Positions 25,915 through 34,707 of a DNA stretch of 54,867 nucleotides are shown here, piece by piece (position 1 is the first letter of the stretch; every line of letters begins with the position of its first letter). The notes below the pieces were generated by a model that worked only from the letters and a program-made list of their open reading frames with translations, was not told the origin of the DNA and searched no databases. The position numbers were made by a program, and so were the translations under genes. Origin of the DNA: an uncultured Bacteroidia bacterium (lineage in GTDB: Bacteria > Bacteroidota > Bacteroidia > Bacteroidales > F082); contig CADAVB010000034.1 in NCBI GenBank assembly GCA_902791165.1, forward strand, positions 1-54,867, read 5' to 3'.

Positions 25915-25922
25915 TATCTTTG
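25915..25922 (+). promoter_or_regulatory. -7 promoter element TATCTTTG for the RhuM gene
   Basis: Plus-strand TAnnTTTG match 17 bp before ATG 25940. Confidence 0.6.
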
Positions 25923-25939
25923 CCGCATAAAACTAATCC

Positions 25940-26461
25940 ATGGAAAACCAAATCGTCATATACCAAACCGATAATGGACAGACTGCTATCGATGTCAGGC
26001 TGGAGAATGAAACCGTATGGCTCTCAACCAGTCAGATGGCTGTATTATTTCAAAGAGAAGAGTCAAATTTAAGACGGCACATAATCAATGTGTTTAAGGA
26101 AGGAGAATTGAATCGCGAGAATAACGTGCATTTTTTACACGTTATTGGCGTTAAGAAGCCTGTCCCATTTTATAGTCTCGATGTCATCATCTCTGTAGGC
26201 TATCGCGTCAAAAGCCAGCGTGGTGTGCAGTTCCGCCAATGGGCCAACAGGGTGTTGAAAGACTATCTGCTGAAAGGCTATGCCGTGAACGAGAAGATTC
26301 GCAGAAACCAAATCGGGGAACTGCGGCAGTTGGTGCAAATGAGCAAGCGCATAGCCGACAATACCTTGGTCGCCTTGACGTTGATGATTGCCGAGAGCAA
26401 GCCCGAGGAAAAGGATGTGATGGTGAAGGTGGTGGTGAACCTTATCAATCAGAAAAACTAA
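25940..26461 (+). CDS. RhuM family protein, shortened
   Basis: 173 residues. The first 130 match the virulence RhuM family: IVIYQTDNGQTAIDVRLENETVWLS, then QMAVLFQ, NVHFLHV and PFYSLDVIISVGYRVKS, GVQFRQWANRVLKDYLLKGYAVNE. Family members are usually about 330 residues. Here the sequence departs after QLVQMSKRIADN into an unrelated-looking 33-residue tail and stops, so the C-terminal half is missing. RhuM genes lie on islands and near restriction or toxin genes in many bacteria; their molecular function is not established. The downstream DNA holds gene fragments, which fits a decayed accessory locus. Confidence 0.8.
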   Translation: MENQIVIYQTDNGQTAIDVRLENETVWLSTSQMAVLFQREESNLRRHIINVFKEGELNRENNVHFLHVIGVKKPVPFYSLDVIISVGYRVKSQRGVQFRQWANRVLKDYLLKGYAVNEKIRRNQIGELRQLVQMSKRIADNTLVALTLMIAESKPEEKDVMVKVVVNLINQKN

Positions 26462-26467
26462 AGTCTC

Positions 26468-26573
26468 ATGTCCAAAAACCAAAGCAGAAATTACATTTGG
26501 CTCATCGAAACGTTCTACAAGGCCAAAAGATAGCGAGCATGGAGAAACGGATGCGGAACAACTACAACGAGAA
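26468..26573 (+). pseudogene. Remnant of the 5' end of a WYL-domain transcriptional regulator gene
   Basis: ATG 26468 opens MSKNQSRNYIWLIETFYKAK, then stops at 26531-26533. This closely resembles the start of YafY/WYL regulators (M-S-[KR]-N-x-x-[RK]-Y-x-W-L-[IV]-[DE]-T). In another frame the next bases read MEKRMRNNYNE, reminiscent of the next conserved segment of those proteins. The rest of the gene is absent. The fragment is short, so this is a tentative call. Confidence 0.45.
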
Positions 26574-26636
26574 ATGAAAAACTTCGCCGCCACAGACTTC
26601 GAGACTGCCAATAATGAGCGTAGCGGTGTGTGCAGC
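26574..26636 (+). pseudogene. Remnant of the 5' end of a DnaQ-like 3'-5' exonuclease gene
   Basis: ATG 26574 reads MKNFAATDFETANNERSGVCS, nearly the N-terminus of DEDDh exonucleases (FAAIDFETAN, Asp and Glu of the first exonuclease motif). The similarity then ends abruptly and the frame continues into the 3' end of purN on the opposite strand. Only about 21 codons are left. Confidence 0.6.
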
Positions 26637-26685
26637 GACCGCCCGATTGGATATGTCGTTGTCACAGAATGGTTTTCAGGTTTAG

Positions 26686-27255
26686 TCAGTTCTGCGACCT
26701 TAACACCTGCTCAATCGCCACAGGGAAATACGCCTGCTCCAGTTGGTGGATTTTGGCCGCCAAAGAGTCGGGCGTTTCGTTTTCGTCCAAACTGACGCGG
26801 GCTTGCAGGATGATTTCGCCACTATCGTACAACTCGTTGACATAGTGCACAGTAATGCCAGATTGCGCTTCCTTGGCCGCGACAACCGCTTCATGCACAT
26901 GCTCGCCATAAAAGCCTTTGCCGCCATATTTCGGCAGCAGGGCAGGATGGATGTTCACAATCCTGTTTGGGAAAGCCTTGACCAAGTTTTCAGGGATTTT
27001 CCATAGAAATCCAGCCAGAACAATCAAGTCAATATCAAGGTCTTGCAACTCTTTGATGAAGTCTTCGCTGTTGAAATCCTGTTTGGTAATCATCCGCACC
27101 GGGATATCCAATTTCTTGGCTCGCTCGATGGAATAGGCCTTGGGATTGTTGCACACCACATTGGCGATTTCAATGTCTTTGTGGTCGGAAAAATACTCGG
27201 CAATGCGCTGCAAGTTGGTGCCGTTGCCGCTTACGAATATGGATAACTTTTTCAT
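26686..27255 (-). CDS. purN: Phosphoribosylglycinamide formyltransferase
   Basis: Third step of purine synthesis, formyl transfer from 10-formyl-THF to GAR. The 189-residue product has the substrate loop SGNGTNLQ, the catalytic block VNIHPALLPKYGGKGFYG (Asn and His) and GITVHYVNELYDSGEII (catalytic Asp). Length is normal. It lies downstream of the exported 747-residue protein on the same strand with 16 bp between. Before a 14-bp duplication in that gene, the two would have overlapped by ATGA. Confidence 0.96.
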   Translation of the reverse strand: MKKLSIFVSGNGTNLQRIAEYFSDHKDIEIANVVCNNPKAYSIERAKKLDIPVRMITKQDFNSEDFIKELQDLDIDLIVLAGFLWKIPENLVKAFPNRIVNIHPALLPKYGGKGFYGEHVHEAVVAAKEAQSGITVHYVNELYDSGEIILQARVSLDENETPDSLAAKIHQLEQAYFPVAIEQVLRSQN

Positions 27256-27271
27256 TCTCTGTATTTTATGT

Positions 27272-29515
27272 TTACGGTTTCGTTTCTGCCCAAATCAAAC
27301 CACACCAAATAGCCCACACCAAATAGCCTTCTTTTACTTCTCTGGTATGGATGTTTTTCCCTTCGATGGAGATGGGCTTGGTGCAGAGCAGGGTTAAGCC
27401 TTCTATTGACGGGCCGTTGTTGGTGATTTGTATGCTGTTGTCGTTCAATATGTTGTATTCGATATTGAGTAGTTTTTCGTAATGACCGAGGTATTTCTCT
27501 ATGGTGGTGGGTAGGAGTTTTTTCTCGTCGCGCAGTCGGGCGAGTTGGCTCAGTGCGAAATTGAATCCTGGCATGGTTACGATGGTGCCGTTTTCGTTGA
27601 GTTGCCAAAAGCCGCGCGAGGGGTTGGTCCAGGCGGGATAGATGTGGGTGATGAATACATTGTGTTGGTTTACAAGTTGTTGTAGTCGGATAGAGTCGAA
27701 ATAGTAGTACCAATCGCTGTCATCGTTCACTTCTAATGTTGAGGGCGTGGACCACAGCAAAAAGTCCTTGTCGCCGTTGGGCAAGGTGGTGATTTGACGG
27801 TTGGGGATGGCGTCGCCGAAGCCATCGTAGGGTTGTATGAATTGGCTGTAGAAATTCAGGGATTCCATGCTGTTTTCCTCGTAGTAGGCGTTCCAAAGGT
27901 AGCGCACGCCGTTTTTTCGCCAGAGGTCGGCGGCATAAAAAGGCGAATCAGGCAGCAGCCCGTCGCAAACCATGTCCTCGCGGTTCTTGTCGGGACCGTT
28001 GTTGTAGCCGTGGTCGATCCATGAAACCGAGCCGAATTGTTGTTTCATGAAGCGTATGGCCTTGGGCATGGCGCTGGGAACAGTGGTGTATTGTTCGGGC
28101 GAGTGAAGGCAAATCTCAAAGCCCTTTTTCTTTATGGCTTTCAGAAGTTTATAAAAGTCTTTGTCGGTTTTGATGGTGGCATGAAGTCCTGAAAACAAGC
28201 CGTTGCTTGTTTCGTGGTTGGTGACTTGGTCGGGGTTCCAGTAAAACACGCTTTTGGTGACAGGGATGTCGAAGTAGCAAAATCCCCCAGTTGCCTCTTC
28301 TGGCTTTGTAATGTGCTCATTTCCAAAGAGAACGGCACGATGGGTGCGCAGGTCGGCCCAGTCGGCGTGTTCGGTGAAGATGAAGGCAGATGGGTAGCCG
28401 TCCCAAACGGGCAAGAGGCGTGGAATTTCGTCCAAGTTCTTGTTGATGAATAAGTTGAACTCGCCTTGTAGCATTTCTCCTTGTTTGATTTCGCGATAAG
28501 AAATGTCTTCAAACAAATCGGAAGTGTCGGCTCGCATGGGATAATGGATTAGCGGATGGTCGCGCCAATAGTTGATGTTGAAACAGGCGGTGCGGTTTTC
28601 CGCGTTCAATTGCAGCGACGAGATGCCCGTGTTGTGGTAGGTGCTCAGCGAAAGGCTGTCGTGTTTTATGATAAAGCCTTCACGGTCAAGGTAATACGAT
28701 GGCTGTAAATTTGTGCTGTCAATGTGCTGATTTCGGCGATAGACGGTGATTTCGCCTTCGGGCAAAGGCAATAGATAAGCCAAGCGCAGCAGTTTTACTG
28801 ATTTCTTGAATTGGACTTCGGTTTTCACGGTGATATGGCCTTCTCGGTTGTCGAAAACGAGCCTCGACTCGATCACGGACGGGTCGCTGATTGTATCGCC
28901 ATTAGCGTCGAGATATTCCACGACGGGGATGAAACTATCGGGAGAAATGCCAGTTTCTTGTTTTGTAATATCTTTCGTTTTTGGGAAGTAACTGGGAAGA
29001 TGAAAAGGTTCAATCTCTAATTGTGCGTTGTCGATGAGGAGTGTGTTTTGTCCGTTGTTCCAAAGGTAGCATTTGATTTCTCCGGTTCCAATGTGGTCGG
29101 AGGGGAGGTTGGTTTCGAAGCGGGCCTGCGACCAACTGGAGCTGTCTGAAAGAAAGTTTTTGAGCGGAATGGCGTTCCAATAAGGAAGGGAGCCGCCGTC
29201 GATGCTGAAGACGACGAGGGTTTGAAGTACAGTGTCGGGTGTTTTGAAGTCGAAACCGTAGCGGAGTTTGATGTTTTGTCCTGGGTGGTTGGTGCCAGCC
29301 GCGAAACTGAATCCCAAACCAAATTCGTTTTGCGGCTCGCAGCGGCAAATATGGTTGCCGGAGAGCGAGTCGCCATCGGTCGCGATATGTATGTTCAACC
29401 AAGGCGTGAGCCATTCGTTTTGGTTCTCGAAGTCGTTGGAAAAGCTTTGAGCCGAGCTGTAGTGGGCTAATGCGAGTGTTGTCAACAATAGGAATGTTTT
29501 CAGGCGTAGTTTCAT
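27272..29515 (-). CDS. Large exported protein, possibly polysaccharide deacetylase-like, with frameshifted C-terminus
   Basis: 747 residues with a signal peptide (FLLLTTLALAHYSSAQ). An N-terminal beta-rich carbohydrate-binding-like region of about 180 residues is followed by a larger domain. The latter has AFIFTEHADWADLRTH, GFEICLHSPEQYTT and IDHGYNNGPDKNRED, recalling the Asp/His metal sites of NodB-fold deacetylases; this is an inference, not a firm match. The last 11 residues are abnormal: an exact 14-bp tandem duplication (27301-27328) shifts the frame. Removing one copy restores GYLVWFDLGRNETVNIKYRE with its stop overlapping the purN start. Confidence 0.7.
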   Translation of the reverse strand: MKLRLKTFLLLTTLALAHYSSAQSFSNDFENQNEWLTPWLNIHIATDGDSLSGNHICRCEPQNEFGLGFSFAAGTNHPGQNIKLRYGFDFKTPDTVLQTLVVFSIDGGSLPYWNAIPLKNFLSDSSSWSQARFETNLPSDHIGTGEIKCYLWNNGQNTLLIDNAQLEIEPFHLPSYFPKTKDITKQETGISPDSFIPVVEYLDANGDTISDPSVIESRLVFDNREGHITVKTEVQFKKSVKLLRLAYLLPLPEGEITVYRRNQHIDSTNLQPSYYLDREGFIIKHDSLSLSTYHNTGISSLQLNAENRTACFNINYWRDHPLIHYPMRADTSDLFEDISYREIKQGEMLQGEFNLFINKNLDEIPRLLPVWDGYPSAFIFTEHADWADLRTHRAVLFGNEHITKPEEATGGFCYFDIPVTKSVFYWNPDQVTNHETSNGLFSGLHATIKTDKDFYKLLKAIKKKGFEICLHSPEQYTTVPSAMPKAIRFMKQQFGSVSWIDHGYNNGPDKNREDMVCDGLLPDSPFYAADLWRKNGVRYLWNAYYEENSMESLNFYSQFIQPYDGFGDAIPNRQITTLPNGDKDFLLWSTPSTLEVNDDSDWYYYFDSIRLQQLVNQHNVFITHIYPAWTNPSRGFWQLNENGTIVTMPGFNFALSQLARLRDEKKLLPTTIEKYLGHYEKLLNIEYNILNDNSIQITNNGPSIEGLTLLCTKPISIEGKNIHTREVKEGYLVWAIWCGLIWAETKP
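27301..27328 (-). repeat. Exact 14-bp tandem duplication causing a frameshift
   Basis: On the minus strand GGCTATTTGGTGTG occurs twice in a row. Fourteen is not a multiple of three, so the extra copy changes the C-terminal frame of the exported protein. Confidence 0.93.
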
Positions 29516-29536
29516 AGGATGGGGCTATAAACCCTG

Positions 29537-29544
29537 CAAAGGTA
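29537..29544 (-). promoter_or_regulatory. -7 promoter element TACCTTTG for the exported protein and purN
   Basis: Minus-strand TAnnTTTG match 22 bp upstream of ATG 29515. Confidence 0.6.
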
Positions 29545-29576
29545 GGAAAATAACGGCAGACGGGTTGGAAATTGTG

Positions 29577-29615
29577 AAAAAACAATAGGGACGCGTCGGA
29601 TGTGCGTCCCTATTG
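29577..29615 (-). terminator. Rho-independent terminator of the dcw operon
   Basis: Perfect 12-bp stem 29583-29594 with 29604-29615. On the minus strand it is followed by six T and lies about 38 bp after the ftsZ stop. Confidence 0.92.
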
Positions 29616-29652
29616 GCTTGAAAAACAAATAGTTTGCAATAAAGTCTTGCGA

Positions 29653-31383
29653 TTAGTCCACGTTGTCGTGGAGGAAGGCGTTTTGGCTGCTGATGCCGTT
29701 TTGCGAAGTGGAGTAATGCGACATATCATTGTCGAAGTTGTTGTGGATCTCCATGTCGCGGCGCATATAGGCGGGTTGGCTTTCCAGCTCTTCCAATCCG
29801 CGTTGAGTCCTGAAGTTGTAGCTCAAGGCGCGGAGGCGTTGGCGTTTTATTTCTTCCATCGGGTCGTTTTCGCGGATGGGTTTGGCTTCCATTACGGCCA
29901 CATCCCCGGCCACTTTGGCGGTGGCTTCTTCTTTGGTGATGATGCGCGATGTGATTTCAAAGCCTTCATCGTCGTTTTGGTGTTGGAACGGGTTGTTGAA
30001 CACCTTAAAGGTGGGCTTTGGCTCTTCGCGGAGCACCGTAGGAGTCGTGTCAGTTTCAGGTTGCACGGGTTGAGGGGGTGTCATGGGTTCCAACGGGGTG
30101 TCGTCAATGATGTCGTCGTTTTCTTCTTCGATGGGGAACAGGGTGTGCCTGATGATATGATCTTCGGCGGCGGGCTTGTTTTCTGGCTCGGGAGTCTGGA
30201 TGGGCTTAGCGGCCGCTTGCGATTCGGCAGTGGCGATGGTTGAGGCTGCCAAGGGGGCGGCGCTCATGGGCGTTCCCGTTTGGGGAGCGTTTTCGTTGAG
30301 AACGTTGCCGTGGATGTCGTAGATTTTCTTCTCTCCGTTGTTCTTTTTCTCCTCCATGGGCTTTTTCTCGCTATGTAAGCCATTCGGTTTCTGGTCGTGG
30401 TTGAAACCGGTGGCGATAAGGGTGACGCAAAGTGCGTTGCCGAGGCTTTCGTCGGTGCCGTTGCCCCAAATGACATCGGAATTGTTGCCGCAAGCGGTCT
30501 GGGCGATTTCGAGGATTTCATCGACTTCGTCCAGCGACACTTCGTCGGTGCCGGAGGTGATGTAGAGCAAGATGTTCTTGGCACCTTCGATGTTGGAGTC
30601 GTTGAGCAAGGGCGAGTGGATGGCGGCCTTGATGGCTTTCTCGGCGCGGCCTTCGCCTTCGGCGGTGCCCGAACCCATAATGGCTTTACCGCTGTCTTTC
30701 ATCACGGTGGTGACGTCTTCAAAGTCCACATTGACGTAGCCAGGAACGGTGATGATTTCGGCGATGCCTTTGGCGGCGGTGGTCAGCACATCGTCGGCCT
30801 TGCGGAAGGCTTCGGAGAGTTTCAGGTCGCCGTATTGGTCGCGCAGTTTATCGGTGCTGATGAGGATGAGTGTATCGACGCATTTTTTGAGTTCGTCGAT
30901 GCCGCTGAGGGCTTGCATTTTGCGGCGACGGCCTTCGCGTTCCATGGGGAGGGTAACGATGCCGACGGTGAGAATGCCTTTCTCTTTGGCGATTTTGGCG
31001 ATGACGGGAGCGGCGCCTGTACCGGTTCCGCCGCCCATGCCAGCGGTGACGAAGAGCATCTTGGTGGTGTCGTCGAGGAGTGCGGCGATTTCGTCTTTGC
31101 TCATTTCGGCGGCTTCACGCCCTTTGTTGGGGTCGTTGCCTGCGCCGAGGTCGCGTTGGCCGAGGTGCACCTTGGTTTGCACGCCGCTTTTCTGCAAAGC
31201 CTGATAATCGGTGTTGCACAGGATGAAATCAACGCCTTGAATACCTTCCTCCATCATGTGGCTGACGGCGTTGCCACCGCCGCCGCCCACGCCGATGACC
31301 TTAATGTAGTTGGGTTTGGTCGCATTGACGGGCTTGAAGATTTCGTTTTGTCCCGTTGGGTTGTTGTCGTATAGGTTTTCCAT
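29653..31383 (-). CDS. ftsZ: Cell division protein FtsZ
   Basis: Tubulin-like GTPase that forms the division ring. Nucleotide-binding segments are VIGVGGGGGNAVSHM, the tubulin signature MGGGTGTGAAPVIA and the T7 loop NVDFEDV. At 576 residues it is well above the 380-450 usual for bacteria. After the globular part (to about residue 330) comes a long low-complexity linker rich in Pro, Glu, Thr and Ala. A C-terminal peptide region with LEELESQPAYMRRDMEIHNN is typical of the Bacteroidetes tail. Last gene of the dcw operon, 15 bp after ftsA. Confidence 0.97.
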   Translation of the reverse strand: MENLYDNNPTGQNEIFKPVNATKPNYIKVIGVGGGGGNAVSHMMEEGIQGVDFILCNTDYQALQKSGVQTKVHLGQRDLGAGNDPNKGREAAEMSKDEIAALLDDTTKMLFVTAGMGGGTGTGAAPVIAKIAKEKGILTVGIVTLPMEREGRRRKMQALSGIDELKKCVDTLILISTDKLRDQYGDLKLSEAFRKADDVLTTAAKGIAEIITVPGYVNVDFEDVTTVMKDSGKAIMGSGTAEGEGRAEKAIKAAIHSPLLNDSNIEGAKNILLYITSGTDEVSLDEVDEILEIAQTACGNNSDVIWGNGTDESLGNALCVTLIATGFNHDQKPNGLHSEKKPMEEKKNNGEKKIYDIHGNVLNENAPQTGTPMSAAPLAASTIATAESQAAAKPIQTPEPENKPAAEDHIIRHTLFPIEEENDDIIDDTPLEPMTPPQPVQPETDTTPTVLREEPKPTFKVFNNPFQHQNDDEGFEITSRIITKEEATAKVAGDVAVMEAKPIRENDPMEEIKRQRLRALSYNFRTQRGLEELESQPAYMRRDMEIHNNFDNDMSHYSTSQNGISSQNAFLHDNVD

Positions 31384-31398
31384 GGTATTATGTTTTTT

Positions 31399-32772
31399 TT
31401 AGTTGATGTCCTCAGGGGTGAGAAAGTTGGAGAAACGGGTGATGATTCCCTTGACGATGTCGTTCATGCTTCTGCGCGTCTTGTTTTCCTCTTCTTCGTT
31501 TTCGTTGATGGTGGTTTCAACGGGTTCAATAGGAAGGCCGGAAACGGTTTCGTCGGGATGATGCAGGGCTTCTTCGCGTTGCCGTTCGGCTTTTTGCGAT
31601 TCATACAGTTGGTTGTCGTGCTCCATGCGAGCGATGGTTTCAATGACGATACCGATACCTGTGGCATACATGGGGCTCGACAGCTCTTTCAGCGTGTTTT
31701 CGGCAAGGTGTTCGTTGGGATAGCCGATACGAACTTCCATGCCGGTCTTGAATTCGGCTAATTGTTGGATGTGCTTCATCCTGGCACCGCCGCCGGTAAG
31801 CACTATGCCTGCGATTAGGCGGTTGCTCGACTTGGTTTTCTGGATTTCGAAATTGACCAAGTCGAAGATTTCCTCCAGGCGCGACTGGATGATGCCAGCC
31901 AGACTCTTGAAGGAGATTTCCTTGGGCGGACGACCTTTGATGCCAGGAATCGACACCACTTCGTCGTCGCGGTTTTCGTTGGCCAGGGCCGAGCCGAACT
32001 TCACTTTCACTTCTTCGGCATAGTGGCGGATGATGGAACAGCCCGTGCAGATGTCTTCGGTGATGATGTTGCCCCCGAAGGGGATGACAGCGGTGTGCTG
32101 GATTTTCTTTTCCTTGAAGATGGCGATGTCGGTGGTGCCGCCGCCGATATCAACGAGTACTACGCCCGCGTCTTTTTCCTCTTCGTCCAATACGGCTTGG
32201 GCCGAAGCGATGGGCTCAAGGATCATGTAGTCCATGGTGAGGCCGGCGTTTTCGATGCACTTAATGATGTTCTTGGCGGCCGAGGTGCGTCCTATGATGA
32301 CGTGGAAGTTGGCCTCAATCTTGCTGCCCAGCATGCCCACGGGGTTGGAGGTCAGCTCGCCGTCCACGTAGGTGTCTTGGCGGATGATGTCGATGATTTC
32401 TTCACCAGGCATCATGTTGATTTTGAACGTGTCGTGGCGCAGGCGTTCCAGTTCGGCTTCGGTGATTTCGGTTTCGTGGTTGTCGCGCATCATCACGCCG
32501 CGATGTTGCAGACTCTTGATATGCTGTCCTGCAATACCGACGCTGACGCAGTTGATTTCCACGCCCGATTGTTCCGAGGCTTGTGCTACGGCTTTTTGGA
32601 TGGCGTTGACGGTTTCGACGATGTTGATGACTTCGCCGCGCCTTACGCCCGTTGATATGGTCTTGCCGCATCCCAATATCTCTATTTTACCATTGTTGGC
32701 TTTTCTGCCAACGATACAGGCAACCTTGGTGGTGCCGATGTCTAATCCGACGATGATTTTTCCTTCGCTCAT
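31399..32772 (-). CDS. ftsA: Cell division protein FtsA
   Basis: Actin-like protein that anchors FtsZ to the membrane. The 457 residues include the phosphate-1 loop VGLDIGTTKVACIVGR, VVLVDIGGGTTDIAIF and the adenosine motif AGIVLTGGGARMKHI. A conserved C-terminal amphipathic end (VKGIITRFSNFLT) serves as membrane-targeting helix. It starts four bases after the ftsQ stop and is followed by ftsZ. Confidence 0.97.
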   Translation of the reverse strand: MSEGKIIVGLDIGTTKVACIVGRKANNGKIEILGCGKTISTGVRRGEVINIVETVNAIQKAVAQASEQSGVEINCVSVGIAGQHIKSLQHRGVMMRDNHETEITEAELERLRHDTFKINMMPGEEIIDIIRQDTYVDGELTSNPVGMLGSKIEANFHVIIGRTSAAKNIIKCIENAGLTMDYMILEPIASAQAVLDEEEKDAGVVLVDIGGGTTDIAIFKEKKIQHTAVIPFGGNIITEDICTGCSIIRHYAEEVKVKFGSALANENRDDEVVSIPGIKGRPPKEISFKSLAGIIQSRLEEIFDLVNFEIQKTKSSNRLIAGIVLTGGGARMKHIQQLAEFKTGMEVRIGYPNEHLAENTLKELSSPMYATGIGIVIETIARMEHDNQLYESQKAERQREEALHHPDETVSGLPIEPVETTINENEEEENKTRRSMNDIVKGIITRFSNFLTPEDIN

Positions 32773-32776
32773 GGCT

Positions 32777-33411
32777 TTATCTTTTTGTGCAAACTATTTG
32801 ATTTTTGTATTTCAGGTTGATTGTTTTCCAATGTCTTGACGCTTCTTTAGTGATTTGTTGTTTCATGAAAGCCTCCAGCCTACGCAGCTTGTCGTCGAGT
32901 TGGGTGGTGTCGCCGAGGATAATCTGGGCATCCAGGCCACGGGCGGAGATTTCGAACTCATTTTGGCTGTTGCAGTGGATCTGCCCGATGCAGCTTCGCA
33001 TGAAGGTGTTGCGCTCGATGGCGTTATTGACTTGCATGGCGTTGATGATGTTGCGGTCGGCCTCGAGGGTGTCGCAAAGCTGGTGTCCCGCTTCGTTTCC
33101 AAAATGGAAATTGCCGTTGGCAATGAGCAGATGGGGCGTATAACCTTTGGAGGGCGGCAAAACGATGCCTTCTTTGGTAACATAAACTGAGCGACCGTGA
33201 CAGTGCCAATCATGGCACCGCCGCAGATGTTATGGACTTCGGCCAGCACCTCGCTCACTTTCACAAAGCCGCTGTCGGCATCGCGCTCAATGTTGAGATT
33301 GACGGATTTCACCGGCGTTTTAAGGTAGCTTTCGCGGGCTGCGATGAACAAGGCCACCAGCCCAGCCGCTGTTGCCAACCATAACAATATGCTCAATATC
33401 TTTTTTACCAT
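32777..33411 (-). pseudogene. ftsQ: Cell division protein FtsQ, broken by internal deletion and frameshift
   Basis: The first frame (start 33411) gives a membrane helix ILLWLATAAGLVALFIA and the start of the POTRA domain, GFVKVSEVLAEVHNICGGAMIGT. It then loses the family pattern at about 33190. In another frame GRSVYVTKEGIVLPPSKGYTP resumes the family sequence and continues normally to INLKYKNQIVCTKR at 32777. About 45-50 residues that should lie between (second half of POTRA, KHPxVxxAEVY and the QRxPILRV strand) are missing, and the remaining parts are in different frames. FtsQ links early and late division proteins and is essential in most bacteria. Overlaps the murC end by seven bases. Confidence 0.8.
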
Positions 33412-34700
33412 GTTGCTATCAGTTTTTCCAAGGGTTCAACAAAACGGTCGATGTCGCCCGCACCCATTGTTACCAACAGTTCGGGTCTTTCTCTGTCAAT
33501 CAGGCTGACTAGTTCTTCTTTTTTGCAAAGGTTCTTGTTTGGCAATGCCACCTTGTCCAACAAGGCCTGTGAGGTGATTCCTTCGATGGGGCGTTCGCGT
33601 GCTGGATAAATGTCGAGCAGCACAAGTCGGTCGGCGGTGCCAAGCACGGCAGCAAATTCGTCCATGAAGTCGCGGGTACGGCTGAAAAGGTGAGGCTGGA
33701 AGACGAGTGTGAGCTTGTGTCCAGAAAAAGCTTCGCGCACGGCTTGCAGGCAGGCGCGGATTTCTTCGGGATGGTGGGCGTAATCATCTATGTAACAATA
33801 TTTTGTATTGTTTACTCGAATATCAAAACGACGTTTTACGCCTTTGAACGTGGCCAATGCGTTAGCAATGCCCGTGGCGGCGATTCCCATTTGGCGCGCT
33901 GCGACAAAGGCGGCGGTGGCGTTCATCACGTTGTGGGCGCCTGCCATAGGCAAACGTATGGCCGTGCTCGTGCCTTCGCCTTCAATTACGAAATCGGTGA
34001 TGCCGCGATTCGAACCAACGACATGAGCGCGATAGTCGCATCCTTCGTTGAAACCGAAGCGGACGAGGTTTTCAGCTTCGATGTCTAGGCCTTCTTTCAC
34101 GATAACTTGATGTTCGGCGAGGCGGGCAAATGCGTTAAAACTTTCGGCCAAACGTTGTTTGTCGCCGTAGATATCCAAATGGTCGGCATCGATGGAATTG
34201 ATGATGCTGACTTGAGGGTGCAGGTGCATGAACGAGCGGTCGTACTCGTCGGCTTCCACCACGAGAATGCTTTCGCTGCCGTTGCCGAGCAACAGATTGC
34301 TCCCGAAATTGTTGGCGATGCCGCCGATGAAGGCTGTGGTTCGGGTGCCGCAGGCGTTCAAGATGTGAGCGGTCATGGCCGTGGTGGTGGTTTTGCCATG
34401 GGTGCCTGCCACCGCGATGGTGAAGTGGTTTTCGGAAATCTGTCCTAAAGCCTCGGCACGTTTCAGCATAGGCACTTGGCGCTGGCGCAAGGCCTCAAAC
34501 TCTGCCAATGATTTCGGGACAGCAGGGGTGTAAACCACCATGTCGATGTGAGTGGGCAATAGGTCGGGGCGGTCATCGTAATGGATGGCCATGCCTTCGT
34601 TTTCCAATTGCCGTGTGAGCGGTGAAGGCGTCAGGTCGTATCCGGCCACGGTGTAGCCCATGCTATGGTAATACATCGTATGTCCTTCTCCGTTTTTCAT
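33405..34700 (-). CDS. murC: UDP-N-acetylmuramate-L-alanine ligase, N-terminus missing
   Basis: Adds L-Ala to UDP-MurNAc. ATP-binding VAGTHGKTTTTAM, the EADEYDRSFMHLHP block, IDADHLDIYGD, DDYAHHPEEI and the C-terminal FQPHLFSRTRDF are intact. The family N-terminus, a strand followed by the UDP-contacting GIGGIGMSALAR loop, is absent: the reading frame opens MKNGEGHTM and joins family sequence at YYHSMGYTVAGYDLTPSPLTR. The product is therefore about 20 residues short at a functional site. An alternative start at 34676 (preceded by GGAGAAGG) would be shorter still. The lesion sits beside a repeat element that has entered the murG 3' end. Confidence 0.85.
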   Translation of the reverse strand: MKNGEGHTMYYHSMGYTVAGYDLTPSPLTRQLENEGMAIHYDDRPDLLPTHIDMVVYTPAVPKSLAEFEALRQRQVPMLKRAEALGQISENHFTIAVAGTHGKTTTTAMTAHILNACGTRTTAFIGGIANNFGSNLLLGNGSESILVVEADEYDRSFMHLHPQVSIINSIDADHLDIYGDKQRLAESFNAFARLAEHQVIVKEGLDIEAENLVRFGFNEGCDYRAHVVGSNRGITDFVIEGEGTSTAIRLPMAGAHNVMNATAAFVAARQMGIAATGIANALATFKGVKRRFDIRVNNTKYCYIDDYAHHPEEIRACLQAVREAFSGHKLTLVFQPHLFSRTRDFMDEFAAVLGTADRLVLLDIYPARERPIEGITSQALLDKVALPNKNLCKKEELVSLIDRERPELLVTMGAGDIDRFVEPLEKLIATW

Positions 34701-34707
34701 TTCGTTT

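Noticed and set aside
25709-25930. 73-residue plus-strand ORF in the gap before rhuM
   Set aside because: Its N-terminal part is only the translation of the GAC/GTC repeats; no start signal or family pattern.
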